Source: Streptomyces bicolor (GTDB taxonomy: Bacteria > Actinomycetota > Actinomycetes > Streptomycetales > Streptomycetaceae). From it: DNA of 64,000 bases. The notes below the pieces were generated by a model. That model searched no databases. It was not told the origin of the DNA and saw only the letters and a list, made by a program, of their open reading frames with translations. The DNA lies in the NCBI RefSeq assembly GCF_000719285.1, contig NZ_JOFS01000023.1:53134-117133 (forward strand), given 5' to 3'. Positions 50,766-59,460 of this stretch are shown here, in pieces. Both the position numbers and the translations under genes were made by a program. Each line of letters begins with the position of its first letter. Within the stretch, counting starts at the first letter, position 1.

Positions 50766-53675
50766 ATGGGCATGGACAGGGCCGGGAGCGAGGGCGCGGA
50801 GGCGGGTGCCCACCTGGCGGGCGAAGTGCCGGCGGGATGCTCGGACACCTCGGCCGCACCTGTCCCGGCATCGAAGTCGCCGGGGCCGCTACTGCTCGGC
50901 GTACGCCATCACGGGCCCGGGTCGGCGCGGGCCGTGCGGGCGGCGTTGGAGGCCGCTCGGCCGCGGGTCGTGCTGATCGAGGGACCGCCCGAGGCGGACG
51001 CCCTCATCCCGCTCGCCGCCGACGAGGCCATGCGACCGCCGGTCGCCCTCCTCGCCCACGCCGTGGACGAGCCCGGCCGCTCGGCCTTCTGGCCGTTGGC
51101 CGAGTTCTCCCCGGAGTGGGTCGCGATCCGCTGGGCCTCGGAGAAAGGTGTACCGGCCCGCTTCATCGACCTGCCGGCCACGCACACGTTGGCGTGGGGC
51201 AAGGACGTGGAGCCGGTGCCTGCCCACAAGGAGGGGAGTGAGCCTGCCGGGGGGAGCGCGGGGGAGCGGGGTGGCGAACCTGGCGGAGGGCCTGGCGGGG
51301 AACGGTCTGGTGAGGTTGGCGGGGAACCGGTCGGAGAGCCTGCCCATCACCGGGCCGGCGAGCGCGCCGGAGGGCAGGCCGGCGAGCCCGCCGGGCAGCG
51401 GGCCGAGGGGAACGGCCCCGGTGTCGACGTCCGGGTCGACCCGCTCGCCGTGCTCGCCGATGCCGCCGGGTACGACGATCCCGAGCGATGGTGGGAGGAC
51501 GTCGTCGAGCACCGGGGCATGGGGGACGGGGACGCGTTCGCGCCGTTTCTCGGGCTCGAGGAGGCCATGGGGGCGTTGCGGGAGGCGTACGGAAGCGGCG
51601 GGCATGAGCGGGATCTCGTGCGGGAGGCGTACATGCGGCTGCAAGTGCGCGCCGCCCAGCGGGAGTTCGGGGACGACGTGGCCGTGGTGTGCGGGGCGTG
51701 GCATGTTCCCGCGCTGCGGCAGAAGAGCACCGTGGGCGCCGACAAGGCACTGCTGAAGGGGCTCCCCAAGGTCAAGGCGGACATGACCTGGGTGCCGTGG
51801 ACGTATCGCCGGTTGGCTCGGGTCAGCGGGTACGGGGCGGGGATCGACTCGCCGGGGTGGTACGGGCACCTCTTCGGCGCGCCGGACCGGCCGGTCGAGC
51901 GGTGGATGACCAAGGTGGCCGGGTTGCTGCGGGACGAGGATCGGATCGTGTCCTCGGCGCATGTCATCGAAGCGGTACGACTGGCCGAGACGCTCGCGGC
52001 GATGCGCGGGCGCCCGTTGCCGGGCCTCAGCGAGACGACCGACGCGGTGCGGGCGGTGATGTGCGACGGCTCGGACGTGCCGTTGGCGCTGGTGCATGAC
52101 CGGCTCGTCGTGGGGGACGTGCTGGGGGAGGTGCCGCGGTCTGCGCCGGCGGTGCCGTTGCAGCGGGACCTCGACCGGATCCAGCGTCGGCTGCGGCTCA
52201 AACCGGAGGCGGCGGAGCGGGAGTTGGAGCTCGACCTGCGCAAGGAGAACGACGCCGAGCGCAGCAGGCTGCTGCACCGGCTGCGGCTGCTCGGCGTGGA
52301 GTGGGGTGAGCCGGCCGCGTCGCGGGGCAGCACGGGGACGTTCCGGGAGACGTGGCGGCTGCGGTGGGAGCCCGAGCTGGCCGTGCGGGTCGCGGAGGCC
52401 GGGGTGTGGGGGACCACCGTGTTCGCCGCGGCGACCGCCAAAGCGGAGGCGGACGCCGTCGCCGCGCAGGGCCTCGTCGACGTCACCGCACTCGCCGAGC
52501 GCTGCCTGCTGGCCGAACTGCCGGACGCGCTGCCGGTGGTGATGCGGATCCTCGCCGACCGGGCCGCTCTGGACGCCGATGTCGGCCATCTCGCCCAGGC
52601 CATGCCCGCACTGGTCCGCTCCCTGAGGTACGGGGACGTGCGGGGCACCGACACCGGCGCGCTGGCGGAGGTCGCCGCGGGTCTCGCCGAGCGCGTCTTC
52701 GTCGGCCTGCCCCCGGCCTGCGCCGCCCTGGACGCGGACGCGGCCGAGGAGATGCGGCGCCATGTGGACGCGGTGCACGGAGCGGTCGGGCTCCTGAGCG
52801 ACGTGGTCGGTTCGGGGGAGGGCACGCGGGGCGCGGCAGCCGGATCGGGGCGGAGGACCGAAGGCATTGCTTCGGGCCAGGGTGCTGCAACAGAGCACGG
52901 CGGCGGAGGCGAGGGGACCGCGGCAGGGCATGGCGGCGGAGGCGAGGAAACTGCGGCAGGGCACGGCGCCCAGAGCAGCCAGCCGCGCGCCCTCGGTCAC
53001 GGGGACCTGCGCAGCCGTTGGCATGGGGTGCTCCGGGTGCTGTCCCTGCGGGACACCGTGCCCGGCGTCATCCGAGGGCGGGGCGTGCGGTTGCTGCTGG
53101 ACGACGGGGAGTTGGCGCAGGACGAGGCGGCGCGGCTGATGGGGCTGGCGTTGTCGCCGGGGACGCCGCCGGCGGACGCGGCCGCGTGGATCGAGGGGTT
53201 CGTCGGTGGGGGTTCCGGCGGCGGGATGCTGCTGGTGCACGACGAGCGGCTGCTCGGGTTGGTCGACGCGTGGCTGACGGGGGTGCCGGCGGACGCGTTC
53301 ACGGACGTGCTGCCGCTGCTGAGGCGGACCTTCTCGGCGTATGAGCCGGGGGTGCGGCGGACGTTGGGGGAACTGGTCCGGCGTGGGCCGGGGCAGCGGG
53401 GGAGCGCGGGGGTCGGCGGCCCCGGCATACCGGGCTTCGCCGCCGAACTCGATGTCGAGCGGGCGGATGCCGTGGTGCCGGTGGTGCGGTTGCTGCTGGG
53501 GCTCGGGCGAACGGGGCAGGGCATCGAGGGCGGCCTTGGGGACGACAGCCCAGGCAACGACGGGCATGGCAACGACGGGCATGGCAACGACGGGCATGGC
53601 AACAACAGGCACGGCAACAGCAGCCCTGGTGACAACCGCCTTGGCGAGAACGACCTTGTGGGGGTGACGGGATGA
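50766..53675 (+). CDS. DUF5682 protein of the MoxR/VWA cluster
   Basis: A 969-residue DUF5682 protein. The conserved N-terminus GVRHHGPGSARAVRAALEAARPRVVLIEGPPEAD resembles the TraB/ChaN-like fold. Three low-complexity insertions interrupt it: a Gly/Glu-rich stretch at 51230-51420, a Gly/His-rich repeat at 52800-52980, and HGND repeats at the C-terminus (53560-53630). The start is ATG 50766, after GAGGGGGACGGAG. The stop overlaps the next ATG. No enzyme activity is known to me. Confidence 0.87.
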   Translation: MGMDRAGSEGAEAGAHLAGEVPAGCSDTSAAPVPASKSPGPLLLGVRHHGPGSARAVRAALEAARPRVVLIEGPPEADALIPLAADEAMRPPVALLAHAVDEPGRSAFWPLAEFSPEWVAIRWASEKGVPARFIDLPATHTLAWGKDVEPVPAHKEGSEPAGGSAGERGGEPGGGPGGERSGEVGGEPVGEPAHHRAGERAGGQAGEPAGQRAEGNGPGVDVRVDPLAVLADAAGYDDPERWWEDVVEHRGMGDGDAFAPFLGLEEAMGALREAYGSGGHERDLVREAYMRLQVRAAQREFGDDVAVVCGAWHVPALRQKSTVGADKALLKGLPKVKADMTWVPWTYRRLARVSGYGAGIDSPGWYGHLFGAPDRPVERWMTKVAGLLRDEDRIVSSAHVIEAVRLAETLAAMRGRPLPGLSETTDAVRAVMCDGSDVPLALVHDRLVVGDVLGEVPRSAPAVPLQRDLDRIQRRLRLKPEAAERELELDLRKENDAERSRLLHRLRLLGVEWGEPAASRGSTGTFRETWRLRWEPELAVRVAEAGVWGTTVFAAATAKAEADAVAAQGLVDVTALAERCLLAELPDALPVVMRILADRAALDADVGHLAQAMPALVRSLRYGDVRGTDTGALAEVAAGLAERVFVGLPPACAALDADAAEEMRRHVDAVHGAVGLLSDVVGSGEGTRGAAAGSGRRTEGIASGQGAATEHGGGGEGTAAGHGGGGEETAAGHGAQSSQPRALGHGDLRSRWHGVLRVLSLRDTVPGVIRGRGVRLLLDDGELAQDEAARLMGLALSPGTPPADAAAWIEGFVGGGSGGGMLLVHDERLLGLVDAWLTGVPADAFTDVLPLLRRTFSAYEPGVRRTLGELVRRGPGQRGSAGVGGPGIPGFAAELDVERADAVVPVVRLLLGLGRTGQGIEGGLGDDSPGNDGHGNDGHGNDGHGNNRHGNSSPGDNRLGENDLVGVTG

Positions 53676-53827
53676 CGACCGACGCAGTGAGGGAGCCGAG
53701 GGCGCGGGCCGGAGCGAGGGAGCCGTCCGCGCAGCGCACGGGGTGTCGGCGCAAGGCCGGCCCCAGGACGACGACCGTCCCGGTGATCCCCTTGTGGGAG
53801 CGGCCCCGTGAGGGAGCGTGCCGATGA
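53672..53827 (+). CDS. Small Arg-rich protein coupled to DUF5682 and VWA
   Basis: A 51-residue frame, MTTDAVREPRARAGARE... ending RPREGACR, basic, with two Cys. Its ATG overlaps the DUF5682 stop as ATGA and its own stop overlaps the VWA start as ATGA, so all three are translationally coupled. This arrangement is unlikely by chance and supports expression, although it could serve only to couple translation. Confidence 0.55.
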   Translation: MTTDAVREPRARAGAREPSAQRTGCRRKAGPRTTTVPVIPLWERPREGACR

Positions 53828-55005
53828 CGAGCATGAGGAGCATGACGGGCGAGGCGATGGACCCGGCGCGGGAGCGACTGCGGCGGTGGCGGATGGTGCT
53901 GGGTGGGGACGACGCCGACGGCACCGGGTGCGCGCTCTCCGGGCGGGACGCCGCGATGGACGGGGCGCTGGCCGCGCTCTACGGCAAGGGGGACAAGGCG
54001 CAGGCGGGGAAGGACCGTTCGGCGGGGCTCGGGGCGTCGGCGCCGTCCGTGGCGCGGTGGCTCGGGGACATCCGGAGGTACTTCCCGTCGTCCGTCGTAC
54101 AGGTCATGCAGCGGGACGCCATCGACCGGCTCGGGCTGTCCACGCTGCTCCTGGAGCCGGAGATGCTGGAGGCGGTGGTGGCGGACGTGCACCTGGTGGG
54201 CACGCTGCTCTCGCTCAACAGGGCGATGCCGGAGACCACCAAGGAGACGGCACGGGCCGTCGTGCGCAAGGTCGTCGAGGACCTGGAGAAGCGGCTCGCC
54301 ACCCGTACCCGGGCCACGCTCACCGGTGCTCTGGACCGCAGTGCCCGTATCAACCGGCCACGCCACCACGACATCGACTGGAACCGCACGATCGCGGCCA
54401 ACCTCAAGCACTACCTCCCCGAGTACCGGACGGTCGTGCCGGAGCGGCTCATCGGGTACGGGCGGGCGTCGCAGTCCGTGAAGAAGGAGGTCATCCTCTG
54501 CATCGACCAGTCCGGGTCGATGGCGGCGTCGGTGGTGTACGCGTCGGTGTTCGGGGCGGTGCTCGCGTCGATGCGGTCCATCAGCACACGGCTGGTCGTC
54601 TTCGACACCTCCGTCGTCGACCTCACCGACCAGCTCGACGATCCGGTCGACGTCCTGTTCGGCACACAGCTCGGCGGCGGCACGGACATCAACCAGGCGC
54701 TCGCGTACTGCCAGTCGCAGATCACGCGGCCCGCGGAGACGGTGGTGGTGCTGATCAGCGACCTGTACGAGGGAGGCATACGGAACGAGATGCTCAAGCG
54801 GGTCGCGGCGATGAAGGCGTCGGGCGTGCAGTTCGTGGCCCTGCTGGCGCTGTCGGACGAGGGGGCACCCGCCTACGACCGGGAACACGCGGCCGCGCTC
54901 GCGGCGCTGGGCGCACCGGCCTTCGCCTGCACGCCCGACCTGTTCCCGGAGGTGATGGCGGCGGCCATCGAGAAGCGGCCGATTCCGGTGCCGGACGCCG
55001 TGTGA
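53824..55005 (+). CDS. VWA-domain protein (CoxE-like) of the MoxR cluster
   Basis: A 393-residue protein whose C-terminal half is a von Willebrand A domain with a complete metal-dependent adhesion site: D228-x-S-x-S in CIDQSGSM, the Thr-containing GGGTDI and the Asp of ISDLYEGG. The N-terminal half is helical. Such proteins are the partners of MoxR ATPases. The ATG at 53824 is favoured by the ATGA overlap with the small upstream gene; a GTG at 53818 is possible. It ends the operon. Confidence 0.92.
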   Translation: MTSMRSMTGEAMDPARERLRRWRMVLGGDDADGTGCALSGRDAAMDGALAALYGKGDKAQAGKDRSAGLGASAPSVARWLGDIRRYFPSSVVQVMQRDAIDRLGLSTLLLEPEMLEAVVADVHLVGTLLSLNRAMPETTKETARAVVRKVVEDLEKRLATRTRATLTGALDRSARINRPRHHDIDWNRTIAANLKHYLPEYRTVVPERLIGYGRASQSVKKEVILCIDQSGSMAASVVYASVFGAVLASMRSISTRLVVFDTSVVDLTDQLDDPVDVLFGTQLGGGTDINQALAYCQSQITRPAETVVVLISDLYEGGIRNEMLKRVAAMKASGVQFVALLALSDEGAPAYDREHAAALAALGAPAFACTPDLFPEVMAAAIEKRPIPVPDAV

Positions 55006-55266
55006 CGCCGGCGCCGGACGACGCGCTGAATCCCATGCAGGACGTCGTGTGAGGCGGGAAACGAGGAAGGTAACGGCGAGGATTTGCAGGTGATTTGTCG
55101 ACCTGGTGACGACCGACTTGGGCCAGCAAAACGGACATGAGTACCCATCGGTAGCGGGGGGCTTGCGCGACCTCCGGAGGGGCGTGCGAGGATCGACGCG
55201 CCTTTTCAGCGGTGCGCCGCGCCCCGCTGCCCCATACCGCGTCGCCGCCGACTCCACGCTCGTCAC

Positions 55267-56448
55267 GTGTACTTCATTCCGCCGCACGGGAGGAACCACC
55301 CCGTTTTGACCTGGTCAGCCGTTCTGCCTTTCGCCGCTCTGCGTGTTGTGCGCAGGGTGGCCGGGAGGCGTGCGCTCCAGGCGGCGTTGCTGGTGGGCGG
55401 GCTGTTCGCGCTCGGGCTCCTCTGCGGGGAGCGGGCGTATGCGGCTGACGTGGTGTCGGCGGGGACGAGCACATCGACGTCCACGGTTTCGGCGCCCTCC
55501 GCCCCCGCCGGGGCTGTGCCTTCGGCGCCGGAGGGCGACGAGGTCGGGACGGTGACGAGGAGCACGGTCGAGCTGTTGGCGGGCGAACCGGCCAGGACTG
55601 ATGCGCAGGCCCCGGCGACGACACTCCCCGCCTCCCCGGCAACTCCCCAGCACTCAGGCCCTGCCGCCCCGGCCCCGCACCCCGCCGACGGCACCGACGA
55701 GAACGACGGCTCCCACGGCACAGACGCCCCCGGCATCGACGCCACCCCCGGCACCGACGCCCCCCACAGCACCGACGACGAACTCGTCCGCCCCGTGACC
55801 GACCACCTCGTCCAGGGCGTAGCCGATCGTGTCGTAGAGCCGGTGGGGAAGGTCGTCGAGTCGGTGACCGACGGGTTGGCCGAGGCGGTGCCGCCGTCGG
55901 CGTCGCTGCCCTCGTTGCCGGTGCTGCCGACGTTGCCGGAGTCGCCGGACTGGCCGAGCCTGCCGGGGTTCGAGGTGCCCGGCATGCCCGGCTTCCCTGG
56001 GCTTCCCGGCCTGCCCAGCGTCCCCGCTGTCCCCGGCCAGACCCTGCCCGCGCCCGTCACCACGACGCCGCAGCCGGGATCGCCGGCGCCCGCCTCGGGT
56101 GACCGACGTGACGAGAAGGGCCGTACCGGAGGAACCGCCGCCCCCGTCACCCACGGTCCGTGGGCCGGCTCCGGTGCCGTAGTGCCCAACGCCTCAACCG
56201 CCCCCGGCGACGCGCACCGCACAGCGTCCTCCGGCTACACACCCGTCCACCAGGCGCCGGCCGATCACCCGGGCGGTGTGGGCGGCAGCCGTTCGGCGGG
56301 CGACAACAACACGCCTCGGCACGGGGACGCGCACGCCGTCTCGCTGAGCCAGCGGCCGCCGTTGCGGCTGGTGCCCGGCGCCGCCGCCCGTGCCGACGCG
56401 GACGAGATCCGGGACAGGCACGGGGACATACCGGTTTCCCCCGCGTAG
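55267..56448 (+). CDS. Secreted low-complexity protein
   Basis: A 393-residue predicted exported protein of unknown family. A hydrophobic signal (about 34-58, ALQAALLVGGLFALGLLCGERAYA) follows a basic N-terminus. The mature part is rich in Pro, Ala, Thr and Asp, with a short collagen-like run MPGFPGLPGLPSVP and a repeated HGTDAPG/PGTDAPH motif. The GTG start at 55267 lacks a clear ribosome-binding site, so the start is uncertain. It has a neighbour of similar character downstream. Probably wall- or surface-associated. Confidence 0.7.
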   Translation: MYFIPPHGRNHPVLTWSAVLPFAALRVVRRVAGRRALQAALLVGGLFALGLLCGERAYAADVVSAGTSTSTSTVSAPSAPAGAVPSAPEGDEVGTVTRSTVELLAGEPARTDAQAPATTLPASPATPQHSGPAAPAPHPADGTDENDGSHGTDAPGIDATPGTDAPHSTDDELVRPVTDHLVQGVADRVVEPVGKVVESVTDGLAEAVPPSASLPSLPVLPTLPESPDWPSLPGFEVPGMPGFPGLPGLPSVPAVPGQTLPAPVTTTPQPGSPAPASGDRRDEKGRTGGTAAPVTHGPWAGSGAVVPNASTAPGDAHRTASSGYTPVHQAPADHPGGVGGSRSAGDNNTPRHGDAHAVSLSQRPPLRLVPGAAARADADEIRDRHGDIPVSPA

Positions 56449-56729
56449 GACAGCAGGCCGACCCACCCCGCCGTAGACCTGCCGCGCGGGGGCGGAAACA
56501 GGTCTGCCCGCCCGTCCGGAGCCCAGTTCACGGATGTCCCCCTGACATCCCCCGGACGGAAGCCGCCGGAGCCGTACCCGGTCCCGCTGGTCCCCGACTC
56601 CCCGGACCGCGACCGAACCGGCACCGGAATGTCCCCAACCGTCCGAAGCCCCGGAGCTCGCGGAGTTCTTTCCGACTCCGTTTCTCCGGTGGCCTTCGGA
56701 GCCCCAAGATCTAGGGATCCGACGCACGC

Positions 56730-58874
56730 ATGAACAAGAACATCCGCCGTTCGATCGTCATAGCCGCCGGTGTCACCGGCGCCTGGGCGCTCGGCTCGAC
56801 CGCCGCCAGCGCGGACGAGCTGCCCGCCTCCACCCTCTCCGTACCGGACACCACCACCGACGCGACCGACGCGGCCGACAGCGCCGACGCCACCGGCCTG
56901 CTCGGCGGGGTGACCGACACCGTCAACGGCGTCGTCTCCGACGTGACGGACACCGTCTCCGGCGTCACCGACGGCGTCGGCGGCTCGGCCGGCAACACGG
57001 CCGGCACGGTCACCGACACGGCCACGACGACGCCTGCGAGCGCTGCCGATCAGGCCCGCCGTTACGTCGACGCCAAGGTCGACGTCCCGACCGCCGGCAC
57101 CGCCTCCAAGGCCACCAAGGTCAAGGGCGCCGCGCAGGCCATTCACGGCGCCAAGACCGCCCGCGCGGACAAGGCGGGGCAGGCCGCGGCGCAGGCCGAA
57201 GCCCGCGTCTCCGCAGGTGTCGCCGGCATCGACGACGCACGCCACGACGCCCCGCAGCTCCCGGACACCCCGGGCGCCCCCGGCGCCATCGACTACCTCT
57301 TCGGCCCCCTCTCCGCCTTCGCCCCCGAGCTGGAGAAGGCGCTCGCGGCCGCGCAGACGAAGCTGCAGGGCACGCAGGCGGCGGCCCGTGCGCAGGCGCA
57401 GGGCGTCGAGGGCGTCGTACGGACGAAGGCGCAGTACGCCGTCGCGGGCGCGGGCCGCACCGGAGCGGGTGCGCAGGACGTGGCCCAGGCCGCCGTCACC
57501 CACGCCAAGGGCGAGGCGGCGGACGCGACGGCCATCGCCACCAGCCGGGCCACCGCGGCCAAGTCGGCCGCCGAGGCCTCCGTCTCCGCCGTCCCCGGCC
57601 ATGTCACCGGCACGGTCGGCGGTGTCCAGCAGCGGGTGGTCGGCACGGTCAGCACGATCCCCGGCACGGTCACCCCGGTCGTCGCGCAGACCGCGGACGC
57701 GGTCGTCCCGCCGCTCGCCACCGAGGCCGTGAACGGCGTGCAGCCGGTCGCCGGGCGCGCCGTCGACGGTGTCGTCCCGGCCGCCCAGCACGCCGTCGCC
57801 GGTGTCGCACCCGCCGCCACGCACGCCGTGGCCGGGGTGACCCCGGTCGCCGGTCAGGCGGTCGACAGCGTCCAGTCGGTGGCCGGCGGCGCGGTGAACG
57901 GCGTGCGGCCGGTCGTCGGCCAGGCGGTGGGCGGCGTCGTGCCGGTCGCGCAGGGCGCGGTGGCCGGGGTCGGCACGACCGCCGGGCACACGGTCGACGC
58001 CGCGACCGCGTTGGCGTACGGCGTCGTCGCCGACGTCCAGTCCCTGGGAGGCCAGGCCGTCGCGGGTGTGCGGCCGGTCGCGGCCGGTGCCGTCCAGGGG
58101 GTCCAGCCGGTCGCCGGCGGGGTCGTCCAGGACGTGCCGCCGGTGGCTCACGGCGCGGTCGGCGATGTCCAGTACGTCGCCCACGGCACCGTCGCCGACG
58201 TCCAGCCCATCGCCTACGGCGCGGTCGCCGACGTGCAGCCGGTCGTGCAGGGCGTCGCCGCGGACGTACCCCCGTACGCCACCGGTCTGACCGGCCACGT
58301 CACCGGGGACGCCACCGGCACCGTCCTGCCGCCCGTCGCCGGCACCGCCGTGCACGGCGTCGTGCCCGTCGCCGGACAGGCCGGCGGGGACGCGGGTGCG
58401 CTGGCGTACGGCGTGGCCGGCGATGTCCAGCCCTTCGCGGGCGGTGTCGTCGGTGAGGTCGACCCGTTCGTGTACGGGGTGGCCGGGCAGGCCGTCCCCT
58501 TCGCCGAGGGTGTCGCCGCTCACGCGCAGCCGTTCGCGTACGGCGTCACCGGCGCCGTGCAGCCCGTCGTGGACCAGGTCGTGGACACCGTCAGCCCGGT
58601 CGTGCAGGGCGTCGGCGGCAGCGCCACGACGCTGGCGTACGGCGTGGCCGGCGATGTCCAGCCCTTCGCGGGCGGTGTCGTCGGTGAGGTCGACCCGTTC
58701 GCCCACGGTGTCGCCGGGCAAGTCGCGCCCTTCGCCGGGGACCTGACCGGCACGGTCCAGGACTCGGCCGGTCCGCTGGCGGGCAACGCCGTCAGCGGCG
58801 TGCAGGGCGTCGGCCAGTCGGTCACGCCGGGTTACGCGCAGGACCTGTACCACCAGGCCCCGTACGGCATCTGA
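56730..58874 (+). CDS. Secreted repeat protein
   Basis: A 714-residue protein with a signal peptide (MNKNIRRSIVIAAG to about residue 28). From about residue 290 to the end it consists of degenerate repeats of 11-15 residues with the consensus G-x-V-x-P-V-A-x-G-x-V, for example GVVPVAQGAVAGV and GVQPVAGGVVQDV, then YGVxGxVQPF units. Two 72 bp blocks (58399-58470 and 58630-58701) are identical. The regular alternation suggests an extended amphipathic or beta-helical surface layer. The function is unknown. Confidence 0.82.
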   Translation: MNKNIRRSIVIAAGVTGAWALGSTAASADELPASTLSVPDTTTDATDAADSADATGLLGGVTDTVNGVVSDVTDTVSGVTDGVGGSAGNTAGTVTDTATTTPASAADQARRYVDAKVDVPTAGTASKATKVKGAAQAIHGAKTARADKAGQAAAQAEARVSAGVAGIDDARHDAPQLPDTPGAPGAIDYLFGPLSAFAPELEKALAAAQTKLQGTQAAARAQAQGVEGVVRTKAQYAVAGAGRTGAGAQDVAQAAVTHAKGEAADATAIATSRATAAKSAAEASVSAVPGHVTGTVGGVQQRVVGTVSTIPGTVTPVVAQTADAVVPPLATEAVNGVQPVAGRAVDGVVPAAQHAVAGVAPAATHAVAGVTPVAGQAVDSVQSVAGGAVNGVRPVVGQAVGGVVPVAQGAVAGVGTTAGHTVDAATALAYGVVADVQSLGGQAVAGVRPVAAGAVQGVQPVAGGVVQDVPPVAHGAVGDVQYVAHGTVADVQPIAYGAVADVQPVVQGVAADVPPYATGLTGHVTGDATGTVLPPVAGTAVHGVVPVAGQAGGDAGALAYGVAGDVQPFAGGVVGEVDPFVYGVAGQAVPFAEGVAAHAQPFAYGVTGAVQPVVDQVVDTVSPVVQGVGGSATTLAYGVAGDVQPFAGGVVGEVDPFAHGVAGQVAPFAGDLTGTVQDSAGPLAGNAVSGVQGVGQSVTPGYAQDLYHQAPYGI

Positions 58875-59081
58875 CCGTACGGCCCTCGACGTCGTACGAC
58901 GGCCCCCGGCGAGGCCACGTACGACACCACCCGCCGCCATGGCGGGCGCGACCGCGGAGGCACGCACCATCCGCATCCGAGAGCCGCGCCCGCCGTGGCG
59001 ACCGACCGACTCCGCGGGGCAGACGGCCCCGGACGGCCGAAAACCGTCGGCCGTTCCGACCGGAATCCCGCGGAAGGGCCG

Positions 59082-59199
59082 GGTGATCCCCATTGGGGTG
59101 GGGATCACCTGCCCAGAGCCCACAGGGGCGGCCCATTCGTGCCCCTTCGGGCTGTTCAGGGGACCTCACCGGGTCAACCCCAGCCCGGTGAGGTCCTTT
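59082..59199 (+). ncRNA. Candidate structured RNA with terminator
   Basis: GGTGATCCCCA (59082-59092) pairs perfectly with TGGGGATCACC (59099-59109). About 50 nt on, GGACCTCACCGGG (59161-59173) pairs with CCCGGTGAGGTCC (59184-59196), followed by TTT. The second is a good terminator. Since the nearest upstream stop is 290 bp away, the pair may form a small RNA or end a long untranslated region. The remaining gaps (58875-59081, 59200-59460) show no gene. Confidence 0.45.
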
Positions 59200-59266
59200 C
59201 CCCGTGTGTTCCCGTCTGCTCACAGTCGGCACGCCGTGCCAGAGATCTTTGCTGATCGCGGCATCA

Positions 59267-59310
59267 TGTGACAGGTATCACCGCTCAGGTGTGACCCTCG
59301 ATTTAGGGGC
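59267..59310. promoter_or_regulatory. Repeated TGTGAC motifs upstream of sucC
   Basis: TGTGAC occurs at 59267-59272 and 59290-59295, within the imperfect dyad GGTATCACC-N5-GGTGTGACC. A third copy is near 59380. They lie 80-190 bp before sucC and may be a regulator site. Confidence 0.35.
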
Positions 59311-59460
59311 CCTCCGCAAGCAGCGATAACCTGCGAGACGGACATGCCGCGCGCTCGGACACCGTGTGCGCCTCCCTTGTGACAGCGGACGTCACGTTGC
59401 CCTTCGCGGCACGCCCACGCATCCAACGAACCGCGAGATCACTGATAGGGACGGAAGCGC

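Noticed and set aside
55002..55052. 16-codon GTGA-coupled frame after VWA
   Set aside because: Too short, no domain and no downstream partner; probably chance.
58939..59271. 110-codon frame before sucC
   Set aside because: It runs through two strong hairpins including a terminator and lacks a family or ribosome-binding site.
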